Assembly (NCBI RefSeq): GCF_001613305.1
Contig: NZ_BDCC01000067.1
Location: 1-64,000, forward strand
Length of the DNA: 64,000 bases
Origin: Nocardia vaccinii NBRC 15922
GTDB taxonomy: Bacteria; Actinomycetota; Actinomycetes; Mycobacteriales; Mycobacteriaceae
Direction: 5' to 3'
Within the stretch, counting starts at the first letter, position 1. Every line of letters begins with the position of its first letter. This document shows positions 1 through 8,566 of this stretch, one piece after another. Made by a program: the position numbers and the translations under genes. Below the pieces are notes generated by a model that saw only the letters and a program-made list of their open reading frames with translations, had not been told where the DNA came from and searched no databases.

Positions 1-10
1 ATTAGGCGCA

Positions 11-40
11 CTGGGTCATCATCGACTGGGTCATCATCGA
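11..40. repeat. 15-bp direct tandem repeat, two copies
   Basis: The unit CTGGGTCATCATCGA occurs twice head-to-tail without mismatch (11-25 and 26-40). It sits directly before a hairpin. It could be a local duplication at the end of an upstream gene; no function can be assigned. Confidence 0.85.
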
Positions 41-45
41 CTCGT

Positions 46-89
46 CTCGACCGCCCCCGCGCTGCGTGCAACGGCGCGGGGGCTTCGAG
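46..89. terminator. GC-rich hairpin, possible terminator
   Basis: Perfect 10-bp arms GCCCCCGCGC (53-62) and GCGCGGGGGC (74-83) are extended by CTCGA (46-50) and TCGAG (85-89). There is no T-tract on either side, so this is a terminator candidate only by structure. Such U-less hairpins are common in actinobacteria. Confidence 0.45.
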
Positions 90-547
90 TCGGCCGGTGG
101 CAGGATATCGAATCCCATCTGTCCTGTCGCCGTCTGCTGCACAGTAGGTCGTGCCGCCACCGGCCGCGGCGAGGAGCGATCCGCACGCCTTCCACACCGA
201 GATCATGTATCCGATCACGCCGGAGACCGAGCGGAGCATCCACGGCTTCTGTTCCATCGCAAGGGGTTTCGTGCTCGGAAGTGGCGGTCACCGAGCTTCG
301 GACACGATCGCACCGTGGTGTCGCCGGATGCCACCGCTGTGGACCTTCTCCCGCGGGCACTCGCCGCCGAGCCGGCCCGTTGTCGGACGCTGTCGATCGG
401 TATCGACGCCGGTGGTCTCGGCGTGCGGCGGCTACTTCGGCTCGGCCGAACGTCCTGCGCTGCCGCCGGGAGCGCGGTCGGTGCCGCGAGATCGGTTGCG
501 GCACTGCGAGTCCGGTACTCGGATGACAAGGCGATGCCTGGCGAGCA

Positions 548-1420
548 TCATGCGTCGCGGGCGGCCCGATCCGTGCGGAATGCGTCGATGTTGCGCGTGC
601 ACCAGTCGGTGAAGGTTCGAGGTCGGCGACCGAGCAGGCGTTCGATGGTATCGGTGCGAAATCCGGTGGTGTCCTGGCGCATGAGGGTGAAGCCTTCGAG
701 GATCGCGGCGGCCAGGGCCGGGGGTGCGCCGTTGGGGTATCGGGACGCGACGGCCTGCTCAGGGGTGGCGGCCTCGCGCACTTCGATGTCGCGGCCGATC
801 ACCGCCGCGATGACGGCGATCTGTTCGGCGATGGTGAACGTCTCGTCCCCGGTGAGGTAGTACTCCTTGCCGTCATGGCTGTCCTCGGTGAGGGCCATGG
901 CGGCGACCGCGGCGATATCGTGCGGATCGACCGGCGCGTATCGGCCGGGACCGGTGGGGTCGTCCACAACACCGCCGGCGCGGATGGCGGGCGCCCATTC
1001 CAGGGCGTTGGTCATCAAGCCGCCCGGTCGCAGGATCGTGTAGGGGATGCCCGCGGCTTTCACGATGGTCTCGCGTTCGTGGTGCCAGCGCCCCATCCCG
1101 GGTATCGGATCGCCCATCACGTTGTAGGACGACAGCAGCACGATCCGGCCGACCCGGGCCGCCCGCGCCGCGGCGACCATGTCGCGGGTGTGGTCGATGC
1201 CGACCCCCGGAACGAGCAGAAACAGGCGATCCACACCGTCCAGCGCCGGTGCGTAGGTGCTCGGGTCGTCCAGGTCGCCGACCACGCGGTGAGCGAGCTC
1301 GGGCAAGCCGTCGGCACGTCGTGGATCGCGGACGAAGATGCGGAACTCGACGTCCTCGGCGGCAAGGGCGGGCACGAGTTCGCGACCGATGTTTCCGGTT
1401 GCTCCGGTGAGAAGTATCAT
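548..1420 (-). CDS. NmrA-like NAD(P)-binding atypical SDR
   Basis: A 290-residue protein of the NmrA/atypical SDR type, resembling NAD(P)H:quinone oxidoreductase type 2 enzymes. The N-terminus carries the dinucleotide-binding motif GATGNIG within the first 15 residues, followed by a Rossmann fold. The hydrophobic strand IVLLSSYNV matches the family, and no classical YxxxK is evident. A GTG lies one codon earlier, but the ATG at 1420 is well spaced from GGAG (1426-1429). It is divergent from a MarR gene and separated from it by a perfect inverted repeat, so it is probably the regulator's target, perhaps for quinone or electrophile stress. The substrate is unknown. Confidence 0.85.
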   Translation of the reverse strand: MILLTGATGNIGRELVPALAAEDVEFRIFVRDPRRADGLPELAHRVVGDLDDPSTYAPALDGVDRLFLLVPGVGIDHTRDMVAAARAARVGRIVLLSSYNVMGDPIPGMGRWHHERETIVKAAGIPYTILRPGGLMTNALEWAPAIRAGGVVDDPTGPGRYAPVDPHDIAAVAAMALTEDSHDGKEYYLTGDETFTIAEQIAVIAAVIGRDIEVREAATPEQAVASRYPNGAPPALAAAILEGFTLMRQDTTGFRTDTIERLLGRRPRTFTDWCTRNIDAFRTDRAARDA

Positions 1421-1431
1421 CACAACTCCAT

Positions 1432-1472
1432 TCGTTAGCCGTCTATCGAAAAAAACGATAGACGGCTAACGA
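1432..1472. promoter_or_regulatory. Perfect 17-bp inverted repeat, probable MarR operator
   Basis: TCGTTAGCCGTCTATCG (1432-1448) is followed by seven A residues (1449-1455) and its exact reverse complement (1456-1472). It lies between the divergent NmrA-like and MarR genes and starts 12 bp upstream of the NmrA-like start codon. Position and symmetry fit a MarR-dimer operator controlling both genes. The A7 spacer flanked by long arms could also form a cruciform or RNA hairpin. Confidence 0.8.
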
Positions 1473-1525
1473 TATGATGGCAAGCGTACTGCCGCCGGCG
1501 GTGTCGTCCCAGCTCAGGAGGTTTG

Positions 1526-1960
1526 ATGCCCGCGTTTCTCGACCTGCACAGCCGGACCTCGAAGCTGTTGCGTGCACTGGTGGAACGCAGCGTGCGCCCA
1601 TACGGGCTCTATCCGGGTCAGGATTTGGTGCTCGGTGTGCTCTGGGACCGCGACGGCCGCACCCCCGGCGAGGTCGCTGCCGCGCTGAACGTCACCACGC
1701 CGACGATCGTGAAGATGGCCAACCGCATGACCGAGACCGGATTACTGACCCGGCGTGGTGACACCGCCGACAACCGGCTCGTCCGGCTGTGGCTCACCGA
1801 CAAAGGACATGAGCTTCGCGAGCACGTCGAATCCAGCCGGACATCGCTGGAGAATCTGATCACCGCGGATCTCACCGAAACCGAACGCCGATGCCTGCTT
1901 GCCGCCCTCGAGAAGGTCCATCATTCCGCAACCAGGTTGCTGGAACAGCCGCACACCTGA
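1526..1960 (+). CDS. MarR-family transcriptional regulator
   Basis: A 144-residue winged-helix protein with MarR architecture. The recognition region contains LNVTTPTIVKMANRM, followed by a wing with the family pattern RRGDTADNR. The start is the ATG at 1526, four bases after AGGAGG (1516-1521); an in-frame TTG at 1523 is too close to the SD. It is transcribed divergently from the NmrA-like reductase across a perfect inverted repeat, the usual layout for a ligand-responsive MarR repressor and its target. Autoregulation is likely. The inducer is unknown. Confidence 0.88.
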   Translation: MPAFLDLHSRTSKLLRALVERSVRPYGLYPGQDLVLGVLWDRDGRTPGEVAAALNVTTPTIVKMANRMTETGLLTRRGDTADNRLVRLWLTDKGHELREHVESSRTSLENLITADLTETERRCLLAALEKVHHSATRLLEQPHT

Positions 1961-2012
1961 ACGCGAAGGCCGGTGGCTCGGAAGGCAGTGTGTCGGGCCG
2001 TCGCTCCTTCGG

Positions 2013-2660
2013 TCAGTCGGGCCAGGGCGAGTTCTGGATGATGTCGACGAAGTCGATGTGCTGGTGACCGGGGACGAAGTGGGTCAGGACGTCGTCGTTG
2101 ACGGTGCCGAAGGCCGATTCCGGTTTGGGTGCGATGCCGTCGGTGAACGCGTGGAGAATGTCGTGTTTGAAGTGGGGGCGGGGGTGCAGCGCGGTGACCG
2201 CGAGGCGGTCGGCCTCGTCGACGTCGTGGTAACCGATGCCCAGGACGTCGTATTCGACACCCGCGGTCACCAGCGCCACCTCGGGTTCCAGATGCTCGGG
2301 GATGCCCGGGGTGGTGTGCAGGGCGATGGCTGTCCAGACCCGCCGGATGCTGTCCTCGGGGACGTCGTGGCCGCGCAGAAAACGGCGGGCCTCGTCGGCG
2401 CTGTCGACCTCGAAGCGGTGGCCGCTGTGGTGGAACCGCTCGCCCAGTCCGATGTCATGGAACATGGCGCCGACATAGAGCAGTTCGGGGTCGAAGCTCA
2501 GGTCGCGATTGCGTCCCTGCAAACTCCCGAACCAGTACACGCGACGGGAATGGTGATAGATCAGATCACTGGTGCTCTCGCGGACGAGCTCGGTGGTCTC
2601 GCGGGCGAGTCTCGTGTCCGGGATCGTGATTCCGGCAACGGAATCGGTTGTGAGAGTCAT
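2013..2660 (-). CDS. HD-domain protein (cyanamide-hydratase-like)
   Basis: A 215-residue HD-superfamily protein. The hallmark HD pair appears in MFHDIGLG, with further histidines downstream (FHHSGHRF, LHTTPG) and a late Asp-rich segment, consistent with metal binding. The arrangement resembles the small single-domain HD proteins annotated as cyanamide hydratase-like or generic HD phosphohydrolases. The start at 2660 was chosen over an upstream in-frame extension because that would overlap the catalase, and AGGCG precedes this ATG. It begins 28 bp after the catalase stop on the same strand, so co-transcription is likely. The actual substrate is not known. Confidence 0.75.
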   Translation of the reverse strand: MTLTTDSVAGITIPDTRLARETTELVRESTSDLIYHHSRRVYWFGSLQGRNRDLSFDPELLYVGAMFHDIGLGERFHHSGHRFEVDSADEARRFLRGHDVPEDSIRRVWTAIALHTTPGIPEHLEPEVALVTAGVEYDVLGIGYHDVDEADRLAVTALHPRPHFKHDILHAFTDGIAPKPESAFGTVNDDVLTHFVPGHQHIDFVDIIQNSPWPD

Positions 2661-2688
2661 TGTTACGCCTTCGGTGTCGAAATTCGGC

Positions 2689-4145
2689 TCAGCTGTGGAG
2701 GTTTCGAACGCTTTTCTCGATTCGGCCGCCAACTTCCGCATCGATATTGCGCCAGTACCGGAACGCGCGAGCGAGTACGGGCTCGCTGACTCCAGCCGCG
2801 AGATGGCCGGAGACGTTGTCCACCAACCGGTTTCGTTGCGCATCGTCCATCACGCGGCGCACCAGTTCGCGGGCCGGGCCGTAGTCGTCGTCGGCGGGGT
2901 GCAGGGTGTTCGCCGCGCGTACCATCTCGCCGTCGACGTGCCAGCCGTTGTCCACCGGGCCGGTGGTGGCCGCGCTCGGTCCGCCCTTGGAATTGGGTGC
3001 GTATACCGGATCGGTGGCGTAGCGGTAACGCATCTGCCCGGCAGTGCTGTAGCTGTGCGGCGGGGTGAGTGTGGTGTTGACCGGGAGCTGGTTGTAGTTG
3101 ACGCCGATGCGGGCGCGGTGCGCATCGGGATAGGCGAACATGCGCCCCAGCAGCATCTTGTCCGGGCTCGGGCCGATGCCGGGCACCATATTGCTCGGTT
3201 CGACGGCCAACTGCTCGATCTGCGAGTGGTAGTCCTGCGGGTTCCGGTCCAGAATCATTCGCCCGACCTCGTGTAGCGGGTAGTCCGCGTGCGGCCACAC
3301 CTTGGTCAGATCGAAGGGGTTGAACCGGTATCCCGCTGCGTCCGCGTAGGGCATGATCTGCACCTTCAGCGTCCAAGCCGGATAGTCGCCCCGGTCGATC
3401 GCGGTCCACAGGTCCCGGGTGTGGAAATCGGAATCCGACCCGGCGAGGGCGTCCGCCTCGGCCTGGGTCAGGCATTCGATACCTTGATCACTGATGAAGT
3501 GGTACTTCACCCAGAACCGCTCACCCCTCGCGCTGACCCACATGTACGTGTGGCTGGAGTAGCCGTTCATATGTCGCCAGCTGCGCGGGATGCCACGGTC
3601 ACCGAACAGCCACGCGACCTGGTGAGCCGATTCGGGCGATAGCGTCCAGAAGTCCCACTGCATGTCGTGATCGCGCAGGTTGTTGTCGGCCCGGCGCTTC
3701 TGTGACCGGATGAAGTGCTGAAACTTCATCGGGTCGCGGATGAAGAACACCGGGGTGTTGTTGCCGACCATGTCGTAGTTGCCCTCGGATGTGTAGAACT
3801 TCAACGCGAACCCGCGTGGATCACGCCACGTGTCGGGACTGCCGTGCTCCCCGGCCACGGTGGAGAATCGGGCCACCAGGCCGGTCTCCGCGCCGGGCTG
3901 GAACAGCGCAGCCTTGGTGTATCCGCTGACGTCGCCGGTGATTTCGAACCGGCCGAAGGCGCCGCCCCCTTCGCATGTGGCTGCCGTTCGGGTACGCGCT
4001 CGCGGTTGAAGTTGGCCATCTGCTCGATCACGTAGTGGTCGTGCAGCAGAATCGGGCCGTCGGGGCCGACGGTGAGCGAATGTTCGTCGGAGGCGACCGG
4101 GATACCCGCCTCGGTAGTGGTCCGGTGCGTATGCTCGGATGTCAT
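2689..4145 (-). pseudogene. Clade-3-type heme catalase with a frameshift
   Basis: This encodes a monofunctional heme catalase (H2O2 to water and oxygen), about 485 residues if the frame is restored. The first frame runs from ATG 4145 (SD GAGGAG) through FNRERVPERQPHAKG, which contains the catalytic distal His. It then leaves frame at the cytosine run 3965-3969 (plus strand). The remaining 400-plus residues continue in another frame and carry the proximal heme Tyr motif RMFAYPDAHRARIGVNY. Adding one G to the coding strand restores the family sequence GGGAFGRFEITGDV. Everything else is intact, so a sequencing or assembly homopolymer error is as likely as a recent mutation. The gene lies upstream of the HD-domain gene. 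Confidence 0.85.
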
Positions 4146-4360
4146 CTCATCATCTCCTCGATCGGTGTGGATGGATACCGTGCATGCAGCTTCTCGCGCC
4201 GCTCGGCTTGCCCGCCCCGCGATCTGGGCCAGGCATCCCACAGATCGAGACCTGTTGCGCGAACCCGGCCATCCACCCGGTGAGCAGGTCCGCACATCGC
4301 AGTGAGCAGGTCTGCACACCGCACCGGAAATTCGCGCGTCCGGCGGCGTTTTCTGCTGCC

Positions 4361-4792
4361 CTACAGGTTGTTTCGCGCCATGAAACTCCGTGCGTCGCCG
4401 GCTTCGGGATCGACGAACACGATGTCATCGGGGCGTCGCCGGGGCACATCGACGGACAATACGACGAAGGGATGAGTGGTGATCCTCGGGAATCCGTGGA
4501 TCTGCGTGCGTGCGAAGCGTAGGAACATACCCGGCCGGGCCTGGCTGTCCCTGCCGTCGAGATGGAACACCCCTTCGCCGCTGACCACGTACAGGTGCTC
4601 ATCGCAATCATTGTGGTAGTGCAGCGGAAGGGTGCGGTAGATCCGGAAAATCCGGCTGCTGGCCGCGGGAAAGTCGCTGAAATAAATGTCGGTCAGCATC
4701 GACTCCGAAGATTCGGGCAGCTTGCCGATTTCGGCGAATACATCGAAGATCTGCCGAGAATTGTTCGATTGAGGTACGAAATCAGCGCTCAC
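4361..4792 (-). CDS. Small cupin-domain protein
   Basis: A 143-residue single-domain cupin. The metal-binding motif is visible as LHYHNDCDEHLYVVSGEG (His, His, Glu, His-type ligands), followed by the second cupin motif around PGMFLRFARTQIHGF. The start is GTG 4792, preceded at good distance by AAGGAGG. It is probably a metal-dependent enzyme or sugar/small-molecule binding protein; no specific reaction can be assigned. It follows the TetR gene on the same strand by 112 bp and precedes the catalase by 215 bp, so it may belong to the same stress-related transcription unit. Confidence 0.75.
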   Translation of the reverse strand: MSADFVPQSNNSRQIFDVFAEIGKLPESSESMLTDIYFSDFPAASSRIFRIYRTLPLHYHNDCDEHLYVVSGEGVFHLDGRDSQARPGMFLRFARTQIHGFPRITTHPFVVLSVDVPRRRPDDIVFVDPEAGDARSFMARNNL

Positions 4793-4904
4793 TGCGCCTC
4801 CTTTTTTTCCTGCCTCGCCCGGGATGGCGTTGCGCCGCCGTGGACCTCGCGCGAGGTGGCCGGTGCTCCCTGGTTCGTGCCGGAGTCGGTGCCCACGGCA
4901 CCGC

Positions 4905-5498
4905 TCAGGAGCGGATGCCGTCCAGGACGATATCGACGATGTCCTCGACGAAGGTGCGGTCGAGTGGGGCGTGGCCGTGCATCAGGCGGTGGTAGATGGG
5001 GCCGTAGAGCAGGTCCAGGACGGTTTCGGTGTGTGTGCGGGCGGGGATTTCACCTCGGGCGATGGCTTGCTGCAGGATCAAGCGTCCGTGGTCACGGCGC
5101 TGGTCCAGGAAGCGGGCGCGGTAGGTGAGTGCGAAGTCGGGGTCGGTGCGTACCTGGACGAGCAGGCCGGCGATCACGCGCCCGTAGGGTCGTTGGGTGA
5201 TCAGTTCGGTCCACGGCCACAGCAGGTTTCGCAGATCATCACGCAGTGATCCGGTATCGGGCGGCGAGGGAACCGACTCCCATTCCCGATACAGGGCGTC
5301 CATCGCGAGGGTTTCCTTACCGGGCCACCAGCGGTAGATGGTGGCCTTGCTGACCCCGGCCGCCGCAGCTACGAGGTCCATGTTCATCGCGGCGACCCCG
5401 TGGTCGAGCAGCGAATCCATCGCCGCGTCCAGGATCGCCTCGCGGGCTCTCTCGTTGCGAGGCCGGCCGCGGCGCGCGGTTGTGGGGGCATCGGTCAC
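4905..5498 (-). CDS. TetR-family regulator
   Basis: A 197-residue TetR/AcrR regulator. The N-terminal HTH includes VAAAAGVSKATIYRWWPGKETLAMDAL, the canonical TetR recognition helix region, after the basic leader RRGRPRNERAREAILDAA. The C-terminal part is the helical ligand-binding domain. The GTG start at 5498 overlaps the stop of the upstream dehydrogenase by four bases (GTGA), so the two are translationally coupled. It probably regulates its own operon; the ligand is unknown. Confidence 0.88.
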   Translation of the reverse strand: MTDAPTTARRGRPRNERAREAILDAAMDSLLDHGVAAMNMDLVAAAAGVSKATIYRWWPGKETLAMDALYREWESVPSPPDTGSLRDDLRNLLWPWTELITQRPYGRVIAGLLVQVRTDPDFALTYRARFLDQRRDHGRLILQQAIARGEIPARTHTETVLDLLYGPIYHRLMHGHAPLDRTFVEDIVDIVLDGIRS

Positions 5499-6394
5499 GG
5501 CCGGCTCCCGATGGGGTTGCCGGTCGCCGGCATTCGGCCGTGCAGGGCTGCGTACAGCCCGGCCAGGTCCCGGTTCGCGTAGCCGTGGTCCACGGCGAGG
5601 TCGACGGCGTCGCGGGCGACTGTGGCGGTGGCCATGCGCATTCCGAGACCGGCCGCGGTGTCGGCGGCGAGATGCAGGTCCTTGCGCATGGCCCGCATTT
5701 CGAACCACGCATGTTCGGGTAGGTGCAGAGCCATCGGCGCGCGTACCTGCAACGCGGGTGATCCGATGGCGCTGTCGGTCATGACCGACGCGGCCTGTGC
5801 GGGGTCGATCCCTGCCTTCTCGGCCAGCAGCAGTGCTTCACTGAAGGCGAGGATCTGACTGGCGAGGCTGACGTTGATCGCCAATTTGAGTGTCAGGGCC
5901 TGGGTTCGGGTGCCGACATAAGCGACCTGCCGGCCCAGCCGGTACAACAGCGGTTCTATCGCGCTGACCACGCCGAACGGCCCGCCCGCCATGATGACGA
6001 GGCTGCCCTCGGCGGCAGCGGGCACACTGCCGGATACCGGCGCGCTGACCATGTGAGCTCCCCGGGACTCGACCTTGTCGGCGAGTACCGAAACTGTGCC
6101 GGGCCCGACCGTGCTCATGTCGACCACGACCTGCCCCGGGCGCACTCCGGCGAGGATCCCCTCGGGGCCCTCGTGGACCGCCCGCAATGCCGCGTCATCG
6201 GACACCATGGTGAAAACGACGTCCACCGAACGGGTGACCTGGCGAGGGGTATCTCGCCAAATCATGCCGCGCGCAACGAGATCGGCGGCTTTCGCGGGTG
6301 TGCGGTTGGTGCCGCACACGGTGTTGCCATCGAGCAGACGGCGCGCGAAGCGACTCCCCATAGCTCCCAGGCCGACGAAACCTATTGTCGCCAT
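5495..6394 (-). CDS. 3-Hydroxyisobutyrate dehydrogenase-like (beta-hydroxyacid dehydrogenase)
   Basis: A 299-residue NAD(P)-dependent beta-hydroxyacid dehydrogenase. The Rossmann motif GFVGLGAMG is at residues 5-13, the substrate-binding loop SAPVSGSVPAA follows, and the catalytic Lys lies in TLKLAINVSL. The family oxidises 3-hydroxyisobutyrate, tartronate semialdehyde or similar short hydroxyacids; imine reductases also share this fold, and the exact substrate cannot be told. ATG 6394 is preceded by AAGGGA. It is the first gene of a minus-strand group with a coupled TetR and is divergent from an aquaporin gene. Confidence 0.82.
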   Translation of the reverse strand: MATIGFVGLGAMGSRFARRLLDGNTVCGTNRTPAKAADLVARGMIWRDTPRQVTRSVDVVFTMVSDDAALRAVHEGPEGILAGVRPGQVVVDMSTVGPGTVSVLADKVESRGAHMVSAPVSGSVPAAAEGSLVIMAGGPFGVVSAIEPLLYRLGRQVAYVGTRTQALTLKLAINVSLASQILAFSEALLLAEKAGIDPAQAASVMTDSAIGSPALQVRAPMALHLPEHAWFEMRAMRKDLHLAADTAAGLGMRMATATVARDAVDLAVDHGYANRDLAGLYAALHGRMPATGNPIGSRP

Positions 6395-6703
6395 GCGTAT
6401 TCCCTTCCCATCCTGGATGCCGGCGCGATCCTGCGCGGACGTGGTGATCGCTGTGCTGTGGCCCCGGCCGGACGATTGCGGTTGCTCGGATCGGCCCCGG
6501 CACTTCTGCGCACCGTTCGGCCTCTCTGTCAATTACGGTACTGCGAGTTGTGTATATCGCCAGGAGTGATACGCGAACGTAACTATGCGGTCGTCGTTGT
6601 AACTGTGCTGCAACGCGAGCCACAGGTTGCTCTGAGTATGAGCAGGTCCGGCCCGCCTACCGTCGCTTATACGACTCTCTGAGTTTCGGAAAGGTGGGGT
6701 CCC
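6395..6703. promoter_or_regulatory. Divergent intergenic region, dehydrogenase/aquaporin
   Basis: This 309-bp gap separates the divergently transcribed dehydrogenase and aquaporin genes and must hold both promoters. I see no long inverted repeat and no credible short gene. AT-rich patches near 6525-6555 and 6655-6680 are the best promoter candidates, but no clear -35/-10 pair could be set. Confidence 0.4.
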
Positions 6704-7438
6704 ATGCCCGATATGACGAACCTGGCCACGATCGGCGCCGACGTCCCGCGCGCGGACCCGGTACCCGATGTCGCCCGCAGACTCGCGGTCGAGGCGATCG
6801 GCACGTTCTTCCTGGTCTTCGCCGTCGGCGCCACCGCGCGCAGCGGAACAGTGCTGGCACCGCCGGCCGCCGGGGTCGTGCTGATGGTGATGGTGTTCGC
6901 GGGCGAGCGAGTATCCGGCGGCCATTACAACCCCGCGGTCACCTTCGCGGTGCTCGTGCGGGGCAGGATCCGGTCCGGCGCGGCCTGCGGCTACTGGCTC
7001 ACACAGCTGATGGCCGGACTGGTCGCCGCGCTGGTCGTTCCGATGATGGTCGGCTCGCGTACGCCACATCACATCGACCCCACCGGCCGAGGGCTGGCCG
7101 ACTCCCTCGCGGCGGAACTACTGTTCACCTTCGCACTGGCCTTCGTGGTGCTCAATGTCACCGCCGGTGGGTCACGTTTTCCCAACCCGTGCCAGGGCCT
7201 GGCGATCGGATCCACCGTCGCCGCGGGGGCGGTCGTCGTCGGCGGGATATCCGGTGGCGCCTTCAATCCGGCCGTCGTCCTGGGCGCCATCACGATGAAC
7301 CTGTTCGCGCCCACCACGCTGCTGTACCTCCCCGCCCAGCTCGCGGGTGCGGGAGCAGCGGGTCTCACGTGCCGGTGGCTCTACCCCAGCGACAAGCCGG
7401 ATCGGTCGCGCAGTGCGCTGTGGAAGCGGTGCCGATAG
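6704..7438 (+). CDS. MIP/aquaporin-family channel
   Basis: A 244-residue integral membrane channel of the MIP family with six predicted helices and two half-helix loops. Both NPA boxes are present: SGGHYNPAV (NPA near 76-78) and SGGAFNPAV (near 188-190). In classical aquaporins the second NPA is followed by the selectivity-filter Arg; here it is Val, so the pore is probably wider or less proton-selective and may pass small solutes rather than only water. The start ATG follows AAGGTGGGG. The 3' end overlaps the convergent AraC gene by 58 bp. Confidence 0.88.
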   Translation: MPDMTNLATIGADVPRADPVPDVARRLAVEAIGTFFLVFAVGATARSGTVLAPPAAGVVLMVMVFAGERVSGGHYNPAVTFAVLVRGRIRSGAACGYWLTQLMAGLVAALVVPMMVGSRTPHHIDPTGRGLADSLAAELLFTFALAFVVLNVTAGGSRFPNPCQGLAIGSTVAAGAVVVGGISGGAFNPAVVLGAITMNLFAPTTLLYLPAQLAGAGAAGLTCRWLYPSDKPDRSRSALWKRCR

Positions 7439-8364
7439 GCGCGTGGTGATACGCCGAAGTGTTGCAGGAACGCCCTGCGGAGTGTTTCCGAGCTGCCGAA
7501 CCCGCTGTGTTGGGCAGCGACGGTCACCGATTCCCCGGCGTCGAGTAGGTCTTTGGCGGTGTTGAGCCGAATCAGCTCGACGTATTTCGCAGGGGTGGTG
7601 TCCAGTTCGTCGCGGAACATCCGGGTGAGGTGGCGAGGGCTGAGGTGGACGAGCGCGGCCAGGGCGGCGACCGAGTAGTCGCCGTCGGGTCGGGCTGCGA
7701 TGGTGGCGCACAGTTCGTGCAATTGCGCGGTGCGCGGTGCGGGGGCTCGCATCGCGGGGGAGAACTGGGATTGGCCGCCCGGGCGTTGCAGGAACACCAC
7801 GAGCGAGCGCGCGACCTCGCGGGCCAACTCCGGACCATGGTCACGTTCCACCAGAGCCAGCGACAGGTCTATGCCGGCGGTCACGCCCGCGCAGGTCAGG
7901 ACAGGGCCGTCGGTCACATAGATCGCATCGGGCTCCACTCGGACGGACGGGTAGGCACGGGCGAGAGTGCGGGCGTACTTCCAGTGGGTGGTGACCCGGC
8001 GGCCGTCGAGCAGACCCGCGGCTGCCAGGATGAACGCGCCGGTACAGATGGAGGCCGTCTGCCGGGCGTGTCGGTGCAATGCTGTGGCCGCGGCGGTGAG
8101 CTGCGGATCGATCGGGTGGGTGGGGAGCGCGTCGCCGCCGGCCACCATCGCCACGTCCAGGTGTGCGGCGCCGGCTGCGGGCGTGTCGACGCTGATCCGC
8201 AGGCCGGTCGAGGTGGAAACGTCGCGGCCGTCGGGCGAGCACATCACCAGCCGGTAGTGCGCGCCGAATCGGTTGGCCTCCTGGAAGACCTCGCTGGGAC
8301 CGGCGACGTCGAGCAACTTCACGCCGTCGAACGCGAGGATGCCGATACGCCGCTCGGTGTCCAC
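7381..8364 (-). CDS. GlxA-type AraC-family regulator (DJ-1/PfpI + HTH)
   Basis: A 327-residue protein with an N-terminal DJ-1/PfpI (amidotransferase-like) domain, containing the nucleophile-elbow segment SICTGAFILAAAGLL, and a C-terminal AraC double HTH (LVHLSPRHLTRMFRDEL and the AraC signature around AAQHSGFGSSETLRRAF). The start is GTG 8364 after GAGGAG. Family members sense small molecules and activate nearby metabolic genes. It is divergent from the alpha/beta hydrolase at 8567 and convergent with the aquaporin, with a 58-bp 3' overlap, so antisense interaction of the transcripts is possible. Confidence 0.88.
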   Translation of the reverse strand: MDTERRIGILAFDGVKLLDVAGPSEVFQEANRFGAHYRLVMCSPDGRDVSTSTGLRISVDTPAAGAAHLDVAMVAGGDALPTHPIDPQLTAAATALHRHARQTASICTGAFILAAAGLLDGRRVTTHWKYARTLARAYPSVRVEPDAIYVTDGPVLTCAGVTAGIDLSLALVERDHGPELAREVARSLVVFLQRPGGQSQFSPAMRAPAPRTAQLHELCATIAARPDGDYSVAALAALVHLSPRHLTRMFRDELDTTPAKYVELIRLNTAKDLLDAGESVTVAAQHSGFGSSETLRRAFLQHFGVSPRAYRHRFHSALRDRSGLSLG

Positions 8365-8566
8365 CGATGTCTCCTCACGTCCGGATTCGCGCGATGCCCG
8401 GCGCGGATCACCGGTCGCGGGGCCCGCACCGCGCGAGATGCTGCAATCACCGTAATCGACGCCGTTGAGGCTGGAGCCGGGTAGCTGACCATCGTGGTGT
8501 TGCGCCCGAACCGGAACGGCGACGGCGCTTGACCCTGACGCTGCGTCGGGGTTGCAGCCTTGCGTC

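Larger units (their letters stand above)
1..547. other. No recognisable gene; left edge of window
   Basis: No reading frame here has family-like composition or a convincing ribosome binding site. The open frames seen are Arg/Pro/Ser-rich and look like chance frames in GC-rich DNA. The stretch holds a 15-bp tandem repeat and a hairpin near its left end, described separately. It may contain the 3' flank of a gene lying outside the window. Confidence 0.5.

Noticed and set aside
66..860. 264-residue open frame on the plus strand at the left edge
   Set aside because: Overlaps the NmrA-like gene antisense for over 300 bp, is Arg/Ser-rich and lacks a ribosome binding site.
4844..4857. Palindrome ACCTCGCGCGAGGT between cupin and TetR genes
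   Set aside because: It has no loop and such GC palindromes are frequent by chance in this composition; not counted as terminator or operator.
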